Positions 8,845-17,114 of a stretch of DNA of 64,000 nt are shown here, one piece after another. Position numbers and translations under genes: made by a program. The notes beneath the pieces are model-generated. The model saw only the letters and a program-made list of their open reading frames with translations. It had not been told where the DNA came from and did no database searches. The stretch comes from Flavobacteriaceae bacterium UBA5534. GTDB lineage: Bacteria > Bacteroidota > Bacteroidia > Flavobacteriales > Flavobacteriaceae. Location: positions 194,001 to 258,000 of the forward strand of contig DINS01000004.1 in assembly GCA_002426015.1 (NCBI GenBank), given 5' to 3'. Within the stretch, counting starts at the first letter, position 1, and every line of letters begins with the position of its first letter.

Positions 8845-10272
8845 ATGAAATTAAGATTTTCATTCTTTTCATTCTTAATATTCAATATTGGATATGGCCA
8901 GCAAGAATCTATAGATCAAGACTCTACTTTAATTAATGATAATCAAATCATTAAAACATTTAATGAAGACATAATTTTAAATGAAAGTAACATTTTAGGT
9001 GATGGCAATATAAATGTTTCTGGGTTATTTACATTTAATGGCGGGAACTTAATAAATGATTCAGATAATAGTGTTGCCCCTGAATTGTCATTTAAGGGGT
9101 ACAGACAATCTTGGCGCATGGGGATTGATGTTGCCAATAATGGAGGAAGTGGTGACTTTGTATTATTAGCAAGAGATGTTCCCGGATTTGGAGTTAACGA
9201 TCTTATTTATATGAGCAGAAATAAAGAAGGTGATAATTCTATTACAGACACGTCGGGTTATCCAACGTTAGGAGTCTTTTTAACACCAGCTTTCCCTGAC
9301 ATTCAGACCACCTTTGCTACAATTGAAGACAAACCTAATCGCACAACAGTTGGAATTAGACGAGCTGAAGCAACGACTGATAATTTTATGCTAGGTTTTC
9401 TTGGCTCAGAAGACCAAATAGTAGATTATGGTGTTAAGAACAATTTTGAGCACAGTCCTTTTTTGAAAGTTCGTGGAGATATAGAAGTGTTATCAGATGA
9501 TAAATACGACACAAGTGTTTTAAGATTAAATGCAAATCCTTTAGATTATTCGTCAGATTTTGTTATAAAAAACTTCTATTCACACGCAACTGGTTACGAG
9601 TTTAGAATGTTTAGTTCTAATGGCTCAAACAATTTTTATAAGTATAACAATACCGAAAAGATATCAACTTTCAATCATCATATAATTGCCAATAAATTTT
9701 CTGGAGACGGCTCTAGTTTAACTAATTTGACAATAGAGAATAAATCAATTGATAATCAAAAATTGTCTGATATGACCCCTCTTACAATTAAAGGGAATAA
9801 CTCTACAAAAGAAGGTGCGCCGTTAGACTTAACCTCAGAACAAGTAAGATCATTATTAAATGTTACTGAAAAAGCATATCAAACATATGTGATATCTCTT
9901 CAAGCTCATATGTCAAACCCTGAAGACAATGAAATCTGTTATTTTGGAAATATGCCAAAGGCTCCACAAAGCGAATCAAGAAAAAATAAAATCTATATTA
10001 GACAAGAAAGTGTTTTAAGTGGAGTTGAGATTTTTTGTTATTCAGAAAAAAGTGGCTCTAATGAAAAATGGGACCTATATTTAAGAGTTAACGATGAAGT
10101 TGATTATTTGATATCAAGTGTTTCAAATTCAAATAATGAACGAGTTTTTAGTAATCCTTCTTTAAATATTAATTTAAAAGACGGAGATTTTATTGAAATC
10201 AAAAGTGTTAATCCTAAGTGGGAAATTAACCCAACAGAAACTACATTTGGTGGATATATTAAACTGAATTAA
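8845..10272 (+). CDS. Secreted protein of unknown function with phage-tail-fibre-like segment
   Basis: The 475-residue protein opens with a Sec signal peptide (MKLRFSFFSFLIFNIGYGQ, cleavage after GYG or GYGQ). The remainder is rich in Asn, Ser, Thr and Gly. Near residues 285-295 is GDGSSLTNL, the motif seen at the stalk/head transition of phage tail fibres and bacterial tail-fibre-like surface proteins. Shortly after comes MTPLTIKGNNSTKEGAPLDL, resembling the IKGNN...APxDLT linker of phage tail proteins. The C-terminal part (about residues 340-475) looks like a beta-sandwich with aromatic residues. It follows the aminotransferase by 8 bases, so it belongs to the polysaccharide operon. It may bind the glycan or be displayed on the surface. 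I do not recognise a named family. Confidence 0.7.
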   Translation: MKLRFSFFSFLIFNIGYGQQESIDQDSTLINDNQIIKTFNEDIILNESNILGDGNINVSGLFTFNGGNLINDSDNSVAPELSFKGYRQSWRMGIDVANNGGSGDFVLLARDVPGFGVNDLIYMSRNKEGDNSITDTSGYPTLGVFLTPAFPDIQTTFATIEDKPNRTTVGIRRAEATTDNFMLGFLGSEDQIVDYGVKNNFEHSPFLKVRGDIEVLSDDKYDTSVLRLNANPLDYSSDFVIKNFYSHATGYEFRMFSSNGSNNFYKYNNTEKISTFNHHIIANKFSGDGSSLTNLTIENKSIDNQKLSDMTPLTIKGNNSTKEGAPLDLTSEQVRSLLNVTEKAYQTYVISLQAHMSNPEDNEICYFGNMPKAPQSESRKNKIYIRQESVLSGVEIFCYSEKSGSNEKWDLYLRVNDEVDYLISSVSNSNNERVFSNPSLNINLKDGDFIEIKSVNPKWEINPTETTFGGYIKLN

Positions 10273-10403
10273 AACACACACAACTGGTGAAGGATAAATA
10301 AATTTTGAAACAAATATTTCATTAGCAAAAAGAGAATTATCTTTATAAAAAATTATTAGCATTACAACAGGACAAGTAATAGATGGTGATAGCATTTGGA
10401 AAT
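10273..10403 (+). pseudogene. Possible decayed reading frame behind the secreted protein
   Basis: One frame reads through this intergenic stretch with only two internal stops and protein-like content, ending in ITTGQVIDGDSIWK before a final stop at about 10403. This could be a remnant of a former C-terminal domain or neighbouring gene. The stretch is short and AT-rich, so chance is a real alternative. The 42 bases from here to the next gene show no clear terminator. Confidence 0.25.
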
Positions 10404-10445
10404 AATATATAGAAGACAAAAACATCTATTAAAGAAAAACATAAC

Positions 10446-12593
10446 ATGAAACAAGTCATACAAAATTTTAAGTCAGGAGAGTTATATGTAGATGAGGTAC
10501 CATTACCTTCAATTTCAGAAGGCATGATATTAGTCGAAAATAAATTTTCATTGATTAGCGCAGGTACCGAAAGAGGAACAGTTAAAGTAGGTAAAGCAAG
10601 CTTAATTGGGAAAGCTAAACAGCGTCCAGATTTGGTTGCTCAAGTTCTTCAGAACATAAAAAAAGAAGGATTAAAAGCCACATTAGATAAAGTAAGAACA
10701 AAACTAGATAGCTTAAAAGCTTTGGGTTATAGCACTTCAGGTGTTGTTATGGCGTCTATGGATACTAACAACCAGTTTCAAGTAGGCGACAGGGTTGCTT
10801 GTGCAGGACAAGACTATGCATCTCATTCCGAAATAGTTGCAATACCACAAAATTTAGTAGCTAAAATACCAGATAATGTGTCATTTGAAGATGCAAGCTA
10901 TACCACTTTAGGCGCAATTGCTTTACAGGGTGTGAGGCAAAGTGAGCCAACTTTAGGTGACAATGTATGTGTTATTGGTTTAGGTTTATTAGGTCAAATT
11001 ACATGTCAACTATTAAAAGCTAATGGCTGTAATGTATTTGGAATTGATTTATCGTCAAGGCTGGTTGATTTGGCTAAAGAAACAGCAGCGGATAATGCTA
11101 TGTTACGAAACGATTCAAACCTACTGGCAACCATTGAAGATTTTACAAATGGACATGGCTTTGATAGTATTATAATTACTGCGGCTGCCCCTTCAAACGA
11201 CCCTATTGAATTATCTGCCGTAATTGCTCGCAAAAAAGGGAAGATAGTTGTTGTTGGAGCTGTGAAAATGGATATTCCTCGCGATCCTCATTTCTTCAGA
11301 AAAGAATTGGATTTACGCATGTCTTGTTCATATGGACCAGGGCGATACGATGTTAATTATGAAGAAAATGGTAATGATTATCCGTATGCTTATGTTCGTT
11401 GGACAGAGCAACGAAACATGGAAGCGTTTTTAAAACTAATATCTAACGGAAGCGTTAACCTAAAACCTTTGACAACGCATGTTTTTGACATTATTGATGC
11501 CGAAAAAGCCTATGATATTGTCTTAGGGAAGGTTGAAGAACCATCAATAGGTATTTTGCTGAAATACCCAGAAGGTAATCCAGATAAACACACATCTACT
11601 TTTAAAGTTAATACTAATAAAGTCGAAAAGATAAATGTAGGTTTTATTGGTGCTGGAAGTTTTGCCCAAAGTTATTTAATACCTAATGTGAAATCTGGCG
11701 GAGCTTCATTGGGTACTGTTGTTACAACAAAAGGAATAACATCAAAAAATGTTGCTGAAAAGTTTGGCTTTAATAATACATCTTCGAACTCGGAAGATGT
11801 AATGAAAGACAAAAACATCAATACTGTTTTTATTGCAACACCACATAATTCTCATGCTCAATATACAATTGAAGCCTTAAAAGCTGACAAAAACGTATTT
11901 GTAGAAAAACCATTGGCTATGACACAGGATGAGTTAGAGGCTGTGGAAGTGGCTTACAAGGACTCAAATGCAAAACTTATGGTAGGCTTTAACCGACGAT
12001 TTGCAGATGTTTCTAAAACCATAAAAAAAGCATTTGAAAATCTAACAGAGCCTGTGTTTGTTAACATAAGAGTAAACGCAGGGTTTATCCCCAAAGAACA
12101 CTGGACTCAAAACCCAGAACTTGGAGGAGGACGTATTATTGGCGAAATGTGTCATTTTATTGATTTGATGCAATATTTTACGGATTCGGAACCAGTAAAA
12201 GTTTATGCTGAATGCATTAACACGGACAATCAAAAGATGAAAACAGATGACAATATTTCTATCATTGTCAAATTTAAAAATGGCTCTGTAGGTAACCTTA
12301 ATTATTTAGCTAACGGGGACAAATCATTACCTAAAGAATTAATTGAAGTATTTGGAGGTGGCAAAACAGGTCGTATTCATGATTTTAGATCGGGTGAACT
12401 ACACGAACGAAATAAAACCACCAAATTAAAATCAGCTTCTAAAGGCCATAAACAAGAAGTAGAAGCGTTTTTATCAGCTTTAAACGAAGGTAAAAAGAAC
12501 CCAATTTCATTTGAATCCATCTGTTTAACAACTAAAACAACATTTAAAATAATAGATAGTTTAAATACGGGTTTACCACAAATAATAGATTAA
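10446..12593 (+). CDS. Bi-domain oxidoreductase: MDR/alcohol dehydrogenase-like plus Gfo/Idh/MocA
   Basis: This 715-residue fusion has two Rossmann enzymes. Residues 1 to about 375 are a medium-chain dehydrogenase with NAD-binding VIGLGLLGQITCQLL (about residue 178); the structural-zinc four-cysteine cluster is absent. Residues about 393-715 are a Gfo/Idh/MocA oxidoreductase starting VGFIGAGSFAQSYL, with the EKPLAMT motif that marks the nicotinamide pocket. This fusion is a recurrent companion of polysaccharide loci, often next to heparinase-like genes. It probably oxidises or epimerises a sugar nucleotide or uronic acid, but the reaction is not established. It is preceded by a 173-base gap and followed 39 bases later by a Wzy-like gene. 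Confidence 0.82.
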   Translation: MKQVIQNFKSGELYVDEVPLPSISEGMILVENKFSLISAGTERGTVKVGKASLIGKAKQRPDLVAQVLQNIKKEGLKATLDKVRTKLDSLKALGYSTSGVVMASMDTNNQFQVGDRVACAGQDYASHSEIVAIPQNLVAKIPDNVSFEDASYTTLGAIALQGVRQSEPTLGDNVCVIGLGLLGQITCQLLKANGCNVFGIDLSSRLVDLAKETAADNAMLRNDSNLLATIEDFTNGHGFDSIIITAAAPSNDPIELSAVIARKKGKIVVVGAVKMDIPRDPHFFRKELDLRMSCSYGPGRYDVNYEENGNDYPYAYVRWTEQRNMEAFLKLISNGSVNLKPLTTHVFDIIDAEKAYDIVLGKVEEPSIGILLKYPEGNPDKHTSTFKVNTNKVEKINVGFIGAGSFAQSYLIPNVKSGGASLGTVVTTKGITSKNVAEKFGFNNTSSNSEDVMKDKNINTVFIATPHNSHAQYTIEALKADKNVFVEKPLAMTQDELEAVEVAYKDSNAKLMVGFNRRFADVSKTIKKAFENLTEPVFVNIRVNAGFIPKEHWTQNPELGGGRIIGEMCHFIDLMQYFTDSEPVKVYAECINTDNQKMKTDDNISIIVKFKNGSVGNLNYLANGDKSLPKELIEVFGGGKTGRIHDFRSGELHERNKTTKLKSASKGHKQEVEAFLSALNEGKKNPISFESICLTTKTTFKIIDSLNTGLPQIID

Positions 12594-12632
12594 AACACTG
12601 TTTTGAACCGTATTGTGTCTTATACAACATAA

Positions 12633-13835
12633 ATGAAAAATAAAATCTCTATAATAATTTTTTCGTTTTTTATTATAGACTTATTTCTATTAATGGTTTT
12701 TGGCAAGAACTATACCCAACTATTGTTGGTTCAACCCTTTTTTTATGCTCATGATTTATTATTGTTAATATTGTCACTAATAAGCCTTCTAAACTATAAA
12801 TACTTTAATAGAATAAAAAGTTTAGAAGTTCTATTCATAATTATCATTTTATATCTTTTGTATTCTTTTATAAAACCCGATTTTGTAAGCGTACAAATTG
12901 TTTTAAGACAATTCATGATTTTTGGTTATGGGCTTTTATTATATCTTATAATGAACGCTTTATTTAGCCTTAAAAAGATAAGAGAAGAAGTGGCTACTTA
13001 TTTAGCATATTTTGGAATAGCTTGTTTATCCATACAAATCCTATATGTGTTTTATTATTTATTGCTTAAAGGAGAGAACCCATTTTTTGAAAGAAATTAT
13101 TTTTCCCCAATAATTATTTTAGGTTTATTTATAATTGCCAGCTTTATTTTGGTTAAAATCCAAAATAAATATTTAAAACACATTCTTTTCTTGTTTGTTT
13201 TTTTAATTTCATTCTCTACGGGACATGATTCCACGTATTTAAGTTTAGCTTTAATTTATTTTTCTTATTTGTTTATTTTAAGCTCAAAAACATACAAGAT
13301 CATATTGTCCATGTTTCTTTTGATTGGAGTAATAATGATGTTTGTTTTTCTTCCATCTTTTGCAGATGTAAATGTGAAATGGCGACTTATGTTTTGGAAA
13401 GACTCATTGTCGCAAATAACTGATAATTTTTTAATTTTTGGTGATGGTTTTGGTTTACAATATGCTTCTGATGAAACTATTTTGAATCTCAACAATTTAT
13501 TCTCCAACATACCATATGGTCCACAAATATTAGGAGATGATAAATACTTGTGCGCACCACATAACTCCTTTCTAACAATGGCAATTCATATAGGAATACT
13601 GTCTATTATCCTTCTATTTTTTCCAATAAAAAACCTTTTCTATAATAAAACCTTAATAATGGACAAGGAAATTTTATTTTTGTCATTAAGTTTATTGGGT
13701 ATTGTGGTGTTTTCATCGTTTAATGTTATTTTAGAATTACCACATTCTTCATCAATATTCTGGATAGTGTTTTTTAGCTTAATATTTAAATTATCAGAAA
13801 AAAGTGAATCATCATCAAGTAAGGGAGAGCTTTAA
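12633..13835 (+). CDS. O-antigen polymerase/ligase-like membrane protein, copy 2 (paralogue of 2104-3315)
   Basis: The 400-residue polytopic membrane protein has the same segment order as the product of 2104-3315: AHDLLLLIL in helix 2, VLRQFMIFGYG, FSTGHDSTYLSLAL, WRLMFWKD, GDGFGLQYAS, APHNSFLTMAIH and FNVILELPHSS near the C-terminus. Conservation is high in the motifs and low between them, indicating an old duplication or separate acquisition of related genes. The proposed activity is periplasmic polymerisation or ligation of glycan. The ATG at 12633 gives a typical basic N-terminus followed by a hydrophobic helix. The C-terminus overlaps the GTG start of the next gene by 32 bases. Confidence 0.75.
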   Translation: MKNKISIIIFSFFIIDLFLLMVFGKNYTQLLLVQPFFYAHDLLLLILSLISLLNYKYFNRIKSLEVLFIIIILYLLYSFIKPDFVSVQIVLRQFMIFGYGLLLYLIMNALFSLKKIREEVATYLAYFGIACLSIQILYVFYYLLLKGENPFFERNYFSPIIILGLFIIASFILVKIQNKYLKHILFLFVFLISFSTGHDSTYLSLALIYFSYLFILSSKTYKIILSMFLLIGVIMMFVFLPSFADVNVKWRLMFWKDSLSQITDNFLIFGDGFGLQYASDETILNLNNLFSNIPYGPQILGDDKYLCAPHNSFLTMAIHIGILSIILLFFPIKNLFYNKTLIMDKEILFLSLSLLGIVVFSSFNVILELPHSSSIFWIVFFSLIFKLSEKSESSSSKGEL

Positions 13836-14976
13836 CAGGCTTAAGGCGTATTGTGAAAGAGAAAATTTTAAAGGATGGGACCCTTATGATGGTTTAAATA
13901 GTTGGGTAATTCAAAAAACATTTTTAGGAAAATCTCGATTTTTCAGATTGGCCTGGATTCAGCTTTTTAAACGAAGCCCAATCAATTTCAGACCAATATT
14001 CGGTGTAAAAAAGGCCTATAATCCAAAAGGGCTTGGGTTGTTTTTAACAGGTTATTGCAACCTTTATAAGGTCGAAAAAAAGAAGGAATATTTAGATAAA
14101 ATCAATGAGCTCGCCCAACAAATTATTTCCCTAAAAACCGATGGTTATTCTGGGGCATGTTGGGGCTATAATTTTGATTGGCAAGCAAGGGCTTTTTTTC
14201 AACCAAAGTACACACCTACTGTCGTTGCTACGACATTTATAGCCGACGCATTGTTAGAAGCCTATGAAGTCACTAAAAACCAGATATACCTCAATACAGT
14301 AATTAGCGCATCAAAATTTGTTTTAAATGATTTAAACAAATCTTACGATGATGATGACGATTACACATTCTCTTATTCCCCATTAGATAGTACTCAAGTT
14401 TATAACGCGGGACTTTTAGGAGCAAAATTATTATGTCTTACGTACAAGTATACTAAAGATGAGGCTTTGCTTAAAAACGCTAAAAAAGTGGTTTCGTATG
14501 TGTGTAAAAAGCAAAATGCAGATGGCTCGTGGAGTTATGGAACCCTGCCTTTTCATCAATGGATAGATAATTTTCATACGGGCTATAATTTAGAGTGTAT
14601 CCATATTTATAGACAAGTATCAAATGACGCTTTTTATGACCATCAGCTAAAAATTGGAATGGATTATTATTTAAAAACTTTTTTTACACCAGAAGGGATA
14701 TCTAAATATTACAACGACCAAACATTCCCAATAGATATACATGCTCCAGCTCAATTAGTGGTTACACTTTCTAGATTTGGAAATTTTAATCAAAATAAAG
14801 ACCTCATAGACAAAGTTTTGATTTGGACAATTAACAACATGCAATCTCCCCAAGGGTATTTTTATTATCAAAAAAAGAAATTGGTAACTTCAAGAATTTC
14901 TTATATTCGCTGGGCACAATCCTGGATGTTTTATGCATTTAGTTTTTATCTTTTAGAAGCCAGCGAGAATGAGTAG
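13804..14976 (+). CDS. Alpha/alpha-toroid (six-hairpin glycosidase-like) protein of polysaccharide loci, GTG start
   Basis: The 390-residue soluble protein begins with a GTG codon inside the end of the preceding gene; there is no in-frame ATG near the conserved N-terminal NFKGWDPYDGLNS segment. Repeating helix pairs with aromatic/glycine loops (GYSGACWGYNFDWQAR at about residue 110, QNADGSWSYG at about residue 237, DNFHTGYNLECIH at about residue 255) suggest an (alpha/alpha)6 barrel as in polysaccharide lyases and GH88/GH127-like enzymes. Homologues are sometimes labelled delta-aminolevulinic acid dehydratase, which the sequence does not support. It has no signal peptide, so it would act in the cytoplasm, perhaps on a sugar-nucleotide or lipid-linked intermediate. 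The next gene starts 8 bases before its stop. Confidence 0.68.
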   Translation: MNHHQVRESFNRLKAYCERENFKGWDPYDGLNSWVIQKTFLGKSRFFRLAWIQLFKRSPINFRPIFGVKKAYNPKGLGLFLTGYCNLYKVEKKKEYLDKINELAQQIISLKTDGYSGACWGYNFDWQARAFFQPKYTPTVVATTFIADALLEAYEVTKNQIYLNTVISASKFVLNDLNKSYDDDDDYTFSYSPLDSTQVYNAGLLGAKLLCLTYKYTKDEALLKNAKKVVSYVCKKQNADGSWSYGTLPFHQWIDNFHTGYNLECIHIYRQVSNDAFYDHQLKIGMDYYLKTFFTPEGISKYYNDQTFPIDIHAPAQLVVTLSRFGNFNQNKDLIDKVLIWTINNMQSPQGYFYYQKKKLVTSRISYIRWAQSWMFYAFSFYLLEASENE

Positions 14977-15706
14977 AGTTAATATTTTAAATACCACTAT
15001 TGACAACCTTTCGGTTCAAGAAACTCTTAAAACCATTGAAACAGCAATTGCAAATAAAAAGCAAATCCATCACGTTGTTGTTAATGCGGGAAAAATTGTA
15101 GCCATGCAATCCGATTTACAATTAAGAAAAAGTGTTAACGAAAGTGATTTAATCAATGCTGATGGGCAAGCGGTAGTTTGGGCATCTAAAATACTAAATC
15201 AACCATTAAAAGAGCGCGTGGCAGGAATTGACTTAATGCAAAATCTGGTTGAATTAGCACATAAAAAAGACTACAAAATCTATTTTTTTGGAGCGAAAGA
15301 AGATATTGTGAAAGAAGTCGTTAAAAAATATTCCAAACAATATTCTCCAAACATAATTGCAGGTTATAGAAATGGCTATTTTAAAAAAGAAGAGGAAAAA
15401 GATATTGCAAGACAAATCTCACAAAGTGGCGCTAATATTCTTTTTGTAGCCATTAGTTCACCAACCAAAGAGAACTTTCTTTACGAAAATAAAGATTTGT
15501 TGAACAATGTCAACTTTATTATGGGTGTTGGAGGCAGTTTTGATGTTGTTTCTGGCAAAGTAAAACGCGCTCCATTATGGATGCAAAAAAACGGATTGGA
15601 ATGGTTTTATCGTTTTGCACAAGAACCAAAGCGAATGTGGAAACGCTATTTAGTTGGCAACTCTAAATTTATTGGACTTGTTTTAAAAGAAAGATTTTCA
15701 AAATAA
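14969..15706 (+). CDS. WecG/TagA/CpsF family glycosyltransferase
   Basis: The 245-residue GT26 enzyme has the family landmarks HHVVVNAGKIVAMQ (about residue 34), SDLINADGQAVVWAS with the catalytic aspartate (about residue 63), VAGIDLM, IYFFGAKEDI and GVGGSFDVVSGKVKRAP (about residue 183), and a basic C-terminal tail (EPKRMWKRYLVGN) for membrane docking. The family transfers ManNAc(A) or other sugars from UDP donors to an undecaprenyl-linked acceptor, usually as the second step after the initiating transferase. The start ATG overlaps the preceding gene by 8 bases. The donor here is not known. Confidence 0.88.
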   Translation: MSRVNILNTTIDNLSVQETLKTIETAIANKKQIHHVVVNAGKIVAMQSDLQLRKSVNESDLINADGQAVVWASKILNQPLKERVAGIDLMQNLVELAHKKDYKIYFFGAKEDIVKEVVKKYSKQYSPNIIAGYRNGYFKKEEEKDIARQISQSGANILFVAISSPTKENFLYENKDLLNNVNFIMGVGGSFDVVSGKVKRAPLWMQKNGLEWFYRFAQEPKRMWKRYLVGNSKFIGLVLKERFSK

Positions 15707-15772
15707 AAAGTATTTGTTTTTAGTCATTTTGTAATTAAAGTAGGTAGTGTTATCTATTTCAACTTACTTTCC

Positions 15773-15780
15773 TATTTTTG
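15773..15780 (+). promoter_or_regulatory. Bacteroidota -7 promoter element upstream of ugd
   Basis: TATTTTTG matches the TAnnTTTG consensus of the primary sigma factor of Bacteroidota and lies 23 bases before the ugd start codon. No exact TTG lies 19-21 bases upstream, so the -33 part is weak. It would separate ugd and the genes after it from the upstream polysaccharide genes. Confidence 0.5.
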
Positions 15781-15803
15781 CAACACAATAATTTTATTGC
15801 GAA

Positions 15804-17114
15804 ATGAAGATATCAGTAATAGGAACAGGATACGTTGGTTTGGTTACTGGAACGTGTTTGGCCGAAACAGGAAACGAAGTTCTTTGTATAGACATAAATG
15901 AGCACAAGGTAGCTCAAATGAAAAATGGAGAGGTTCCCATCTACGAACCTCATTTAGATGTGCTTTTTGACCGAAATATTAAAGCTGGACGGTTAAAGTT
16001 TTCAACATCTCTACAAGAAGGATTGGATTTTGCGGAGATTATATTTCTTGCCCTGCCGACACCAGAAGATGAAGATGGTTCCGCCGACCTGTCCTATGTG
16101 TTGGGAGCGGCAAAAGAAATAGGCAAACTAATCAAAAGCTATAAAGTTATTGTTGACAAAAGTACGGTTCCGGTTGGTACTGCTGACAAAGTAAGAGAAA
16201 CCATCGCAAAAGAAACCAATATAGATTTTGATGTGGTATCCAACCCAGAGTTTTTGAGAGAAGGTTTTGCGGTTGACGATTTCTTAAAACCCGAACGCAT
16301 TATCATTGGTTCAAGCTCTGAAAGAGCTTCACGACTTATGGAGAAATTATACAAGCCATTTGTAAGATCGGGTAACCCTATTATTTTTATGGACGAAAGG
16401 TCTGCTGAACTAACCAAATATGCTGCAAATTCATTTTTGGCAACAAAAATCACTTTTATGAACGAAATCGCCAACTTCTGTGAATTGGTTGGGGCTGATG
16501 TTGATAAAGTTAGAGCTGGCATGGGAACCGACTCTCGTATAGGTAAACGATTTCTATTTCCAGGGATAGGTTATGGAGGCTCATGTTTTCCTAAAGATGT
16601 CAAGGCACTTCACAAATCCGGAAAGGATCTAGGCTATAAATTTGACATATTAGAGTCTGTTATAAAAGTAAATGACATACAAAAGAAAATTCTAATTCCT
16701 CGCATTGAATCATATTTTGATAACGATTTAAAAGGGAAAACATTTGGCATTTGGGGACTGGCATTTAAGCCAGAAACTGACGATATACGCGAGGCGCCTG
16801 CTTTATATATGATAGACGAATTACTTAAAAGCGGAGCAACTTTGAAAGTTTTTGATCCTGAAGCAATGGAAAACGTGAGGCAAAAATATAAAGACCAACT
16901 TATTTACAGTTCAAATATGTATGATGCAGTAAATTCAGTCGATGCCTTAATTATTTGCACAGAATGGAGTATATTTAGGACACCTAATTTCTCGTTGCTC
17001 AAAGAGAGCATGAATGAAGCTGTAATATTTGATGGAAGAAACCTTTATGATATTGAGGATATCGAAAGAGAAGGGTTTTATTATAGTTCAATAGGTAGAA
17101 AAGTTGCTAATTGA
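15804..17114 (+). CDS. ugd: UDP-glucose 6-dehydrogenase
   Basis: This 436-residue enzyme oxidises UDP-glucose to UDP-glucuronate with two NAD+. The N-terminal Rossmann motif is GTGYVGLVTGTCLAETG. The catalytic cysteine is Cys261 in GIGYGGSCFPKDVKAL, with ELTKYAANSFLATKI upstream and the C-terminal UDP-binding block GLAFKPETDDIREAP. Length and motifs match the standard bacterial enzyme. It is followed with a one-base TGATG overlap by the UDP-glucuronate decarboxylase gene, so the pair makes UDP-GlcA and UDP-xylose for the polysaccharide. Confidence 0.95.
   Translation: MKISVIGTGYVGLVTGTCLAETGNEVLCIDINEHKVAQMKNGEVPIYEPHLDVLFDRNIKAGRLKFSTSLQEGLDFAEIIFLALPTPEDEDGSADLSYVLGAAKEIGKLIKSYKVIVDKSTVPVGTADKVRETIAKETNIDFDVVSNPEFLREGFAVDDFLKPERIIIGSSSERASRLMEKLYKPFVRSGNPIIFMDERSAELTKYAANSFLATKITFMNEIANFCELVGADVDKVRAGMGTDSRIGKRFLFPGIGYGGSCFPKDVKALHKSGKDLGYKFDILESVIKVNDIQKKILIPRIESYFDNDLKGKTFGIWGLAFKPETDDIREAPALYMIDELLKSGATLKVFDPEAMENVRQKYKDQLIYSSNMYDAVNSVDALIICTEWSIFRTPNFSLLKESMNEAVIFDGRNLYDIEDIEREGFYYSSIGRKVAN

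Noticed and set aside
8845..10272. Prophage remnant based on the tail-fibre-like motif
   Set aside because: The gene has a Sec signal peptide, is embedded in a glycan operon and has no phage neighbours.
16139..16522. 127-codon open frame on the minus strand
   Set aside because: Fully antisense to ugd, whose codons and motifs are intact. The composition is serine/leucine-rich, as expected for a shadow frame.
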